NCBI RefSeq assembly: GCF_001679645.1
Contig: NZ_LRUN01000003.1
Coordinates: 22,576-86,575, forward strand
Direction of reading: 5' to 3'
DNA: 64,000 nt
From: Pseudomonas bananamidigenes
Lineage (GTDB): Bacteria; Pseudomonadota; Gammaproteobacteria; Pseudomonadales; Pseudomonadaceae
Below the pieces are notes generated by a model, which was not told where the DNA came from, ran no database searches, and saw only the letters and a program-made list of their open reading frames with translations. Both the position numbers and the translations under genes were made by a program. Shown here piece by piece: positions 9,242 through 16,541 of the stretch. Every line of letters begins with the position of its first letter. Position 1 is the first letter of the stretch.

Positions 9242-10861
9242 TCAGACCGCGCCGGTCTTGGCCGTCAGATTGCGCGCATACCATGGTCGTTTCGGCACGC
9301 GCCGGAACAGGCTTTCGAGCTTCTTCTCGTCTTCACCAAAGGTGATGCGCAGCGCCAGCTTCATGGTTTCCGGGTCCATTTCCACCGACTTGCCCACCTG
9401 CAGGCCCGGCACCGTGCTGCACCCATGAGTGGTCGGGCCAAGCCAGGGATCCGCCACCTCGACCCAGCGCCCGGGCGCAAACCATTTCACGCCATTGACC
9501 TCAAGTCGCGAAACCTGCCCCGGATGGAAGCGCTCGTGAGCGCGGAACCAGTCTTCCACACGGTCGTCGATCCAGCCATGAAACGCCCAGAACACCGGGT
9601 TCACATGGGATGAAAACGGGTCGCCCAGAAAGTCGTTCTCCGGGGCGAACCAGCGTGCGGCGAAGTCATCCAGATCCCGGGCCAACGGCACCGGCTGGCC
9701 ATTGGAAGGATCCCGCGGCACCGAGGCCCAGCGCATGTGCAACCAGTCGTGCAGACCCAGTTCCACCTCGGAGCCGAACTGGCCCAGGGTCAGCTTCGAC
9801 AGGTACTGCGGATCGCGGTACTGCGACTCCCAGACTTCGAAATTGCTCTGATAGGTCTCGGCGGTCTTCAGGTCACTGACCCATTGCGCGTACTCGTCAT
9901 CGCCCTCGGCCAGCCAGGTCGGCGGCAGCGAGGTGCCGTCGTGGTTGTCGAAATAACGGGCGAACCCGACACGATCGCGTACCAGTTCCGGCTGCGGCAG
10001 CGGGAAGAACTGCCAGGACGGCAGATCCTGCATGGAGCGCGCGGTGCCGAGCATGTGCCGGTGCATGAAGAAAAAATCGATTCCCGAACCGTTGCGATCC
10101 TTGCGCGGACCGCGAGCATCGCGCTCCTGATCGCGAGGACCGGGTTGCCAGCCGAGGCCGCGCAAGGCGTTGCGCTTGTCTTCGGACAGCGTGTGCCACT
10201 TGTCCCGCGTCGCATGCCAGACCTGGTGAAACAGCCGATGCTCGGGGGACACCAGCCACGCCAGCAGCGTCGGATTCAGCGGTGTGCGTTGTCGTGCTTC
10301 CGGGAACAGGCATTTGACCGCAATGAAGCGGTGATCCTGGACCGGCAAGGCCAGCGAGCGGTCGAGACGCTGCACCGTGCCGCTGAGGCTGCCGCTGCCG
10401 GCGTTGCCGAAATCGGCCCAGACCTCATCGAGGATCATGTTCAGTTCGTAATCGACACTGCCCCCGGCGCCCAGCAGCCGCCAACTGAGCTTCGACGCCT
10501 CGGCCCCGGCAAGATCGCCGAGAATCCGGTAGCGCGGTGTTTCGGCAGAACGCAAACGCTCCGGCGTGTCGAGAAACCCGCACACGCCCCGGCCCCTCTG
10601 GCCGATATCCAGAAACACCTCCAGACCCTCGTTCGGCAATCCGTCGAGGCCCGCATCACGACCGCTGAAACGGATCTTCCAGACCCCGCGCAATGCGTTC
10701 GCCAGGCGCTGCCCGGCCACATCGGCGACATCGAACGACGCCTCTCCGGGCGTGATCGTCGGGTCGGGCTTCGTCCATTCACGATGCCCGAAATAAGCTG
10801 CAGGTACGGCAGCGCCGGTCAGCGCCAGGCCTGCCATGAACCATCGTCGAGAAATCCTCAT
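9242..10861 (-). CDS. pvdP: PvdP, periplasmic copper tyrosinase of chromophore maturation
   Basis: Two-domain tyrosinase that oxidises the D-Tyr/Dab part of ferribactin in the periplasm to form the fluorescent dihydroxyquinoline. The ATG at 10861 gives MRISRRWFMAGLALTG, a twin-arginine signal, preceded by AGGTAGGG; the 81-base longer frame adds a non-conserved leader. 539 residues, near the known 544. His-rich copper motifs are present: HRLFHQVWH and MHRHML in the middle of the protein, then LHDWLHMRW and FHGWIDDRVEDW in the C-terminal half. It is transcribed divergently from pvdM, with its own PvdS box. Confidence 0.93.
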   Translation of the reverse strand: MRISRRWFMAGLALTGAAVPAAYFGHREWTKPDPTITPGEASFDVADVAGQRLANALRGVWKIRFSGRDAGLDGLPNEGLEVFLDIGQRGRGVCGFLDTPERLRSAETPRYRILGDLAGAEASKLSWRLLGAGGSVDYELNMILDEVWADFGNAGSGSLSGTVQRLDRSLALPVQDHRFIAVKCLFPEARQRTPLNPTLLAWLVSPEHRLFHQVWHATRDKWHTLSEDKRNALRGLGWQPGPRDQERDARGPRKDRNGSGIDFFFMHRHMLGTARSMQDLPSWQFFPLPQPELVRDRVGFARYFDNHDGTSLPPTWLAEGDDEYAQWVSDLKTAETYQSNFEVWESQYRDPQYLSKLTLGQFGSEVELGLHDWLHMRWASVPRDPSNGQPVPLARDLDDFAARWFAPENDFLGDPFSSHVNPVFWAFHGWIDDRVEDWFRAHERFHPGQVSRLEVNGVKWFAPGRWVEVADPWLGPTTHGCSTVPGLQVGKSVEMDPETMKLALRITFGEDEKKLESLFRRVPKRPWYARNLTAKTGAV

Positions 10862-10907
10862 TGCCCTACCTGTATTCAGCCCTGAAGCAGGCTTTATCCC
10901 AGCTAGA

Positions 10908-10931
10908 ACGTTTGCTGCCCGGACAAATTTA
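10908..10931 (-). promoter_or_regulatory. PvdS box for pvdP
   Basis: On the minus strand: TAAAT (10931-10927), 16 bases, CGT (10910-10908). Exact consensus, about 47 bases upstream of the pvdP ATG. It is one half of a divergent pair with the pvdM box. Confidence 0.87.
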
Positions 10932-10949
10932 AGCGCCGGCAACCACGAC

Positions 10950-10973
10950 TAATTTTTTCCTGCGCCCGCTCGT
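10950..10973 (+). promoter_or_regulatory. PvdS-type box for pvdM-pvdN-pvdO
   Basis: TAATT (10950-10954), 16 bases, CGT (10971-10973). One mismatch to TAAAT with correct spacing, 57 bases before pvdM. The same CTAATTT variant occurs before the thioesterase gene at 48510, which supports it as a working form. Confidence 0.72.
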
Positions 10974-11029
10974 TCCTCCCAGATAGCAAAGGCCTCTGCG
11001 CCTGTACCTCGACAGCGAACCTGACTGAG

Positions 11030-12406
11030 ATGGCAATGACAAAACCACGTTCGAAAAAGGCTCTATTCATCGGCCTGCCGCTGGCCCTGGCGATCAGCGC
11101 CGGTGCCGGTTTCGCGGTCTGGGACATCTGGTTCAAGGACAACCCCGGCTACCCGGTCAAAGTCATGCAGCAGGCCGAAGAACTGCACGAACACATGCTC
11201 TCGTTCGACAGCCACATCACCATCACCCAGAACTTCGGCACCACCGGCAACGAGATCGACAAGGACGGCAGCGAGCAGTTCGACCTGGTCAAGGCCAATC
11301 GCGGACGGCTGTCCGGTGCGGCGCTGACGATTTTCGGCTGGCCGGAAATCTGGAACGGCCCGAACGCCCCGCACAAGCCCACCGCCGGTTTTGTCGAAGA
11401 GGCGCGCAACCAGCAGGAAGTCCGCTACAAGATCATCTCCGGGATGGTCCGCGACTTTCCCAATCAGGTCGGCATCGCCTACACCCCCAACGACTTCCGG
11501 CGCCTGCACGGCGAAGGCAAGTTCGCGATTTTCATCAGCATGCTCAACGCCTACCCGCTGGGTCATGACCTGAATCAGCTGGACCTGTGGGCGGCGCGCG
11601 GCATGCGCATGTTCGGCTTCAGCTATATCGGCAACAACGACTGGGCCGACTCGTCGCGCCCGCTGCCGTTTTTCAATGACTCGCCGGACGCTCTCGACGG
11701 TCTTTCCGATATCGGCAAGCAGGCGGTCAAGCGCCTTAACGACCTGGGCGTGATCATCGACGTGTCGCAGATGTCGACCAAGGCCCTGGAGCAAGTCGCA
11801 CAATTGAGCCGCACGCCGCTGGTGGCCTCGCACTCGGCACCGCGGGCCATGGTCGATATCCCGCGCAACCTCAGCGACAAGGAACTGCAACTGATCAAGA
11901 ACAGCGGCGGCGTGGTGCAGATCGTTGGTTTCTCGCAGTACCTGCGTCCGCTGACCCAAGGCACTCAGGACAGACTCAACGAACTGCGCAAGCGCTTCGA
12001 TCTGCCGCCGCTGCCGAATCAGGCCTTCGCGCTGATGCCGGGCGATCCGATCATCTCGGCGTGGTCGGAGCAGAAGTTCGGCGAATACGCCGGCCAGCTC
12101 TACGCCATCCTCGACACAGAACCAAAGGCCAGCCTGAAGGACCTGGGAGACGCCATCGATTACACCGTGCGCAAGATCGGCATCGACCACGTCGGCATCA
12201 GTTCGGACTTCAACGAAGGCGGCGGCGTCAAAGGTTGGGAGAACGTCAGCGAGATTCGCAACGTCACTGCTGAACTGCTGTCGCGCGGTTACTCGGAAGC
12301 TGACATCGCCAAACTCTGGGGCGGCAATTTCCTGCGGGTCTGGGATCAGGTCGAGAAAGCCGCCAGACCGGCGATTGCTTCGAGCCGGGAAGTCGCCAGA
12401 CCATGA
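11030..12406 (+). CDS. pvdM: PvdM, membrane-anchored dipeptidase-fold protein
   Basis: Belongs to the renal dipeptidase (M19) family and is required for periplasmic pyoverdine maturation, where it supports PvdP. Residues 10-30 form an uncleaved-looking membrane anchor, then a TIM-barrel. The canonical metal ligands are partly lost: DGHxD reads FDSHITI (H62 kept, Asp to Thr at 64), the Glu of the GIEG segment is absent, and the His before RNLxD is Ile, although the SHS segment is kept. It is therefore unlikely to be an ordinary dipeptidase. An alternative ATG lies two codons in. It overlaps pvdN by 4 bases (ATGA). Confidence 0.9.
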   Translation: MAMTKPRSKKALFIGLPLALAISAGAGFAVWDIWFKDNPGYPVKVMQQAEELHEHMLSFDSHITITQNFGTTGNEIDKDGSEQFDLVKANRGRLSGAALTIFGWPEIWNGPNAPHKPTAGFVEEARNQQEVRYKIISGMVRDFPNQVGIAYTPNDFRRLHGEGKFAIFISMLNAYPLGHDLNQLDLWAARGMRMFGFSYIGNNDWADSSRPLPFFNDSPDALDGLSDIGKQAVKRLNDLGVIIDVSQMSTKALEQVAQLSRTPLVASHSAPRAMVDIPRNLSDKELQLIKNSGGVVQIVGFSQYLRPLTQGTQDRLNELRKRFDLPPLPNQAFALMPGDPIISAWSEQKFGEYAGQLYAILDTEPKASLKDLGDAIDYTVRKIGIDHVGISSDFNEGGGVKGWENVSEIRNVTAELLSRGYSEADIAKLWGGNFLRVWDQVEKAARPAIASSREVARP

Positions 12407-13683
12407 GCAACCGTCGTGACTTTCTGAAGCAGGCCGGGATCCTCGCTGCCGCACTACCGCTGGGCGCAAGCCTGCCGAACATCGCCAACGCTTCGACCGC
12501 TGCGCCTCTGCCGCGCAACAAGTGGGCGCAATTGCAGCAACTGTTCGATCAGGATCCGGCCTGGCTGCACTTCTCCAACTTCCTGGTCACCACCCATCCG
12601 CGCCCGGTGCGCGAGGCGATCGAAATGCACCGCGTCGCCCTCGACAAAAATCCGGGGCTGGCCATGGACTGGGACCACGGTGTCACCGAAAAACGCGAAG
12701 AGGAGGTGCGCACCTGGGCGGGCCGTTACGTGCAGGCCGATGCCCGGCAGATCGCCCTGACCGGCAGCACCACCGAAGGGCTGGCGATGATTTATGGCGG
12801 CGTGCAGGTGCGCGCCGATCAGGAAATCCTCACCACCGAACACGAGCATTACGCGACCCACACCATCCTCGAACTGCGCACCCGGCGCGAAGGCACCCGG
12901 GTGCGCAAGATCCGCCTGTTCAAGGACCCGTACCGGATCAGCAAGGAAGAACTGCTGGCCAATATCGACCGCAGTATCCGCCCGGAAACCCGCGTACTGG
13001 GCATGTGCTGGGTGCATTCCGGCAGCGGCGTGAAACTGCCGCTCGCCGATATCGGTGCGCTGGTGGACAAACACAACCGTGGCCGCAGCGAGGCCGACCG
13101 CATTGTGTATGTCGTCGACGGCGTGCACGGCTTTGGTGTAGAAGACGTGAGCTTCCCGGCGATGAACTGCGACTTCTTCGTTGCCGGCACCCACAAATGG
13201 ATGTTCGGCCCGCGCGGCACCGGGATCGTGGTCAGCCGCACGACGGACGTGAAATACGTCACGCCGATCATCCCGACCTTTTCCGAGGCCGAGCACTTCT
13301 CGACCACCATGACCCCGGGCGGTTACCACGCGTTCGAGCATCGCTGGGCCCTGACCGAAGCGTTCAAATTGCACCTGCAACTGGGCAAGGCCGACGTGCA
13401 GGCGCGCATTCACGAACTCAACAGCTACCTGAAAAAACGCCTGCTGCAACGGCCGCAGATCGAACTGGTCACGCCGCTGAGCCCCGAATTTTCCGCCGGT
13501 TTCACCTTCTTCCGGGTCAAGGGCAAGGACAGCGACAGGATCGCCGCACACCTGATGGCCAACAAGGTGGTGGCCGATGCCGTGGAGCGCGATGTCGGGC
13601 CGGTGATCCGCACGGCGCCGGGGCTGCTCAACGACGAAGCCCAGATCGACCGCCTGCTGGCGGTGCTCGACCGGGCGCTGTGA
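12403..13683 (+). CDS. pvdN: PvdN, periplasmic PLP-dependent enzyme
   Basis: Class V aminotransferase-fold enzyme that modifies the N-terminal glutamate of (dihydro)pyoverdine, giving the succinamide side chain. The N-terminus MSNRRDFLKQAGILAAALP is a twin-arginine signal with cleavage expected near residue 30. The PLP lysine is K265 in AGTHKWMFGPRG; VVDGVHGFG upstream supplies the Asp that contacts the pyridine nitrogen. 426 residues, the normal size. It starts inside the pvdM stop, and pvdO follows after 34 bases. Confidence 0.94.
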   Translation: MSNRRDFLKQAGILAAALPLGASLPNIANASTAAPLPRNKWAQLQQLFDQDPAWLHFSNFLVTTHPRPVREAIEMHRVALDKNPGLAMDWDHGVTEKREEEVRTWAGRYVQADARQIALTGSTTEGLAMIYGGVQVRADQEILTTEHEHYATHTILELRTRREGTRVRKIRLFKDPYRISKEELLANIDRSIRPETRVLGMCWVHSGSGVKLPLADIGALVDKHNRGRSEADRIVYVVDGVHGFGVEDVSFPAMNCDFFVAGTHKWMFGPRGTGIVVSRTTDVKYVTPIIPTFSEAEHFSTTMTPGGYHAFEHRWALTEAFKLHLQLGKADVQARIHELNSYLKKRLLQRPQIELVTPLSPEFSAGFTFFRVKGKDSDRIAAHLMANKVVADAVERDVGPVIRTAPGLLNDEAQIDRLLAVLDRAL

Positions 13684-13717
13684 GCGAACGATTTCCTTCC
13701 CTTTGACGAGACTCGAA

Positions 13718-14626
13718 ATGAACAGTGAACTGCCTCGTTCTGCCGTGAAAACCCTGCCGGCGCTGTTGCTCGCCGCCCTCGCCGCGAGCCTGCTGCCAGG
13801 CGCTGCGCAAGCGGCCACTGCGCCGGCACCGGGCAAGGTGTTCAAGGACTGCAAGGACTGTCCGGAAATGGTCGTGCTGCCCACCGGCACCTTCACCATG
13901 GGCACTCCGGAAGATGAAGTGGGCCGCGAGCCCGATGAAGGTCCGATGCACCCGGTGACCTTTGCCAGACCACTGGCCATCAGCCGCTTCCAGGTGCTCA
14001 AGGGCGAATGGTTCGCCTACCTCAAGGACACCGGCTACCGCATGCCTGACGGCGATGATCGTCCGGGTCGCGCGTGCAAGGCCGGGGTTCCGGACTACGC
14101 CGGCAGTGACCCGCGCAAGCAGTACACCGACCGGCATCCGGCGGTGTGCATGGACTTCGCCGAAGCCAACGCCTACGTGGCCTGGCTGTCGAAAAAGACC
14201 GGTCAACCCTATCGACTGGTCAGTGAATCCCTGCGCGAATATGCGGCCCGGGGCGGCACGAGCGGCCCGTTTCCCTTCCCGTTCGACGAGGGCAAGGAAT
14301 ACAGCATCGCCAAACACGCCAATACCTATGGCGCCGCCGACGGCTATAACTTCACCGCCCCCGCCGGCAGTTTCCCGCCCAACGCTTTCGGCGTGTACGA
14401 CATGCACGGCAACGTCTACGAATGGACCGCCGACTGCTACAACGAAAACTACGAAGGCGCGCCGAGCGACGGCAGCGCCTGGCTGACCGGCAAGTGTGAA
14501 TTCAGGCGCATTCGCGGCAACGACTGGGGCGAAGCACCGGTATTTTCACGCTCCGGCAATCGCAATGCGCTGGTGCCGACCGAACGTGGCGACTGGATCG
14601 GCTTCCGGGTCGCCCGGGATCTGTAA
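13718..14626 (+). CDS. pvdO: PvdO, formylglycine-generating-enzyme-fold maturation factor
   Basis: Periplasmic FGE-sulfatase-fold protein that takes part in the last oxidation step of the pyoverdine chromophore (dihydropyoverdine to pyoverdine). The ATG at 13718 (MNSELPRSAVKTLP) was chosen over TTG at 13703; ACGAGA stands upstream. A Sec signal ends near AAQA (about residue 33). The domain starts at MVVLPTGTFTMGTPEDE and includes the family's C-terminal segments HGNVYEWTADC and GDWIGFRVARDL. 302 residues. It is the last gene of pvdMNO. The formyltransferase gene pvdF that follows pvdO in P. aeruginosa is missing here. Confidence 0.92.
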   Translation: MNSELPRSAVKTLPALLLAALAASLLPGAAQAATAPAPGKVFKDCKDCPEMVVLPTGTFTMGTPEDEVGREPDEGPMHPVTFARPLAISRFQVLKGEWFAYLKDTGYRMPDGDDRPGRACKAGVPDYAGSDPRKQYTDRHPAVCMDFAEANAYVAWLSKKTGQPYRLVSESLREYAARGGTSGPFPFPFDEGKEYSIAKHANTYGAADGYNFTAPAGSFPPNAFGVYDMHGNVYEWTADCYNENYEGAPSDGSAWLTGKCEFRRIRGNDWGEAPVFSRSGNRNALVPTERGDWIGFRVARDL

Positions 14627-14642
14627 CCCGCCATCGCCACGC

Positions 14643-14666
14643 TAAATTAACCCTCCCGCCAGTCGT
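14643..14666 (+). promoter_or_regulatory. PvdS box for pvdE
   Basis: TAAAT (14643-14647), 16 bases, CGT (14664-14666). Exact consensus, 108 bases upstream of the pvdE ATG in the pvdO-pvdE gap. Confidence 0.88.
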
Positions 14667-14773
14667 TCTACAGATGGCGCGATCCATTGCGGCGCGCCAC
14701 TGCCCTCTACGTCACCCAGGCGACGCCCGCAGCCGATGCAGGCCTTTGCCGCTCTTTCACGCAGGGAACCTCC

Positions 14774-16423
14774 ATGAGCAAACCAACACGCGGGGTGATC
14801 AATGAATTGTTCGCCCTGCTCAAACCCTTTCGGCTGATCGTTGCCGGCTCGATCCTGCTCGGCATGGTCGGCGGCCTGAGCGTCACGGCGTTGCTGGCGA
14901 CGATCAATAACGCGCTGCATTCCGAAGCCGGCCTCACCAGCACAGTGGTCGCGGTGTTCGCCGGCCTGTGCCTGCTGGCCCTGGCCAGCTCGATCTTCTC
15001 CGACATCGGCACCAACTTCGTCGGCCAGCACATCATCGCCAGGCTGCGCAAGGAACTCGGCGAAAAGGTGCTGTCGGCGCCCATCGAGCAGATCGAACGC
15101 TACCGCAGCCATCGACTGATCCCGGTGCTGACCCACGACGTCGACACCATCAGTGACTTTGCTTTCGCCTTTTCGCCCCTGGCCATCTCCATGACTGTCA
15201 CCCTCGGCTGCATGGGTTATCTGGCGATGCTGTCGTGGCCGATGTTCCTGATGATGGCGGTGGCGGTCCTGATCGGCACGATCATTCAGTACATGGCCCA
15301 GGGCCGTGGCATGCAGGGTTTCATGGAGGCCCGCGACCACGAAGACGACTTGCAAAAAAACTACAACGCGATTGCCGAAGGCGCCAAGGAACTGCGCATC
15401 CACCGCCCACGTCGCCACCGCATGTTCGTTTCAGGCATCCAGAGCACCGCCGACCGGATCTGCGACACCCAGGTGCGTTCGGTGAACATTTACGTGATCG
15501 CCAAGACCCTCGGCTCGATGCTGTTCTTCGTGGTGATCGGCTTGGCGCTGGCCCTGCAATCGCTGTGGCCGAGCGCCGACAAAGCGGTGATGAGCGGCTT
15601 TGTGCTGGTGCTGCTGTACATGAAAGGGCCGCTGGAACACGTCATGGCGGCGTTGCCGATTGTCGGTCGTGCACAGATCGCCTTCCGCCGGATCGCCGAA
15701 CTCTCCGAGCAGTTTTCTTCGCCCGAACCGCACTTGCTGCTCAACGATCAGGGCAACCGGAAAACCCCGGCGCACAGTCTGGAATTGACCGATGTTTCGT
15801 ACAGTTTCCCCACCGTGGAAGGCGCGGCACCGTTCCGTCTGGGGCCGGTGAACCTGAAGATCGATCAGGGCGACATCATTTTCATCGTCGGCGAAAACGG
15901 CTGCGGCAAGACCACCCTGATCAAGTTGCTGTTGGGCCTGTATGCGCCGCAGCAAGGCGAAATCCGCCTCAACGGTCAGGTCGTCACCGCCCTCACCCGT
16001 GATGATTATCGCCAGCTGTTCACCACGATCTTCGCCGACTATTACCTGTTCGACGACGTGGTGCAGGGCGACACGCATATTCCGCAGGACGCGAACAAAT
16101 ACCTCGAACGCCTGGAGATCGCGCACAAGGTCAGCGTGCGCGACGGCGCCTTCACCACCACCGATCTGTCCACCGGCCAGCGCAAGCGTCTGGCGCTGAT
16201 CAACGCATGGCTGGAAGAGCGTCCGGTGCTGGTGTTCGACGAGTGGGCCGCCGACCAGGATCCGACGTTCCGGCGGATCTTCTACACCGAACTGCTGCCG
16301 GACCTGAAGCGTCTGGGCAAGACCATCATCGTCATTTCCCACGACGATCGTTACTTCGACGTCGCCGACCAACTGGTGCGCATGAACGCCGGCAAAGTGG
16401 TCACCGAGCTGCAACCCGCCTGA
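14774..16423 (+). CDS. pvdE: PvdE, ABC exporter of the pyoverdine precursor
   Basis: Cyclic-peptide-exporter type (SyrD/PvdE family) ABC protein that moves acylated ferribactin from cytoplasm to periplasm. The ATG at 14774 with CAGGGAACC upstream gives 549 residues; the longer frame adds a non-family leader. The membrane domain has six predicted helices in residues 15-310. The ATPase carries Walker A GENGCGKTT near residue 375, signature LSTGQRKRL near 465 and Walker B VLVFDEWAADQD near 487 (the DEWAADQD form is typical of this family). It has its own PvdS box; fpvA follows after 118 bases. Confidence 0.95.
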   Translation: MSKPTRGVINELFALLKPFRLIVAGSILLGMVGGLSVTALLATINNALHSEAGLTSTVVAVFAGLCLLALASSIFSDIGTNFVGQHIIARLRKELGEKVLSAPIEQIERYRSHRLIPVLTHDVDTISDFAFAFSPLAISMTVTLGCMGYLAMLSWPMFLMMAVAVLIGTIIQYMAQGRGMQGFMEARDHEDDLQKNYNAIAEGAKELRIHRPRRHRMFVSGIQSTADRICDTQVRSVNIYVIAKTLGSMLFFVVIGLALALQSLWPSADKAVMSGFVLVLLYMKGPLEHVMAALPIVGRAQIAFRRIAELSEQFSSPEPHLLLNDQGNRKTPAHSLELTDVSYSFPTVEGAAPFRLGPVNLKIDQGDIIFIVGENGCGKTTLIKLLLGLYAPQQGEIRLNGQVVTALTRDDYRQLFTTIFADYYLFDDVVQGDTHIPQDANKYLERLEIAHKVSVRDGAFTTTDLSTGQRKRLALINAWLEERPVLVFDEWAADQDPTFRRIFYTELLPDLKRLGKTIIVISHDDRYFDVADQLVRMNAGKVVTELQPA

Positions 16424-16497
16424 TTGTGAAACGTCTGTAAAAAAAAGTGCGTCGGGCCTTTCCGGTTTTCGGGAGGCTCAACGTCTTACATACAGTT

Positions 16498-16516
16498 AAT
16501 AGAAATCGTTCTCAGT
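16498..16516. promoter_or_regulatory. Candidate Fur box upstream of fpvA
   Basis: AATAGAAATCGTTCTCAGT matches about 15 of 19 positions of a GAGAATnGTTCTC-type Fur palindrome and lies 25 bases before the fpvA ATG. I found no clean TAAAT-N16-CGT box in the pvdE-fpvA gap, as expected if FpvI, not PvdS, is the main driver. Confidence 0.55.
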
Positions 16517-16541
16517 CAACACTTTCAAGAGTAGAAGAACA

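Noticed and set aside
16438..16462. TAAAA-rich stretch before fpvA considered as a PvdS box
   Set aside because: The nearest CGT is 7 bases away, not 16-17; no valid box found.
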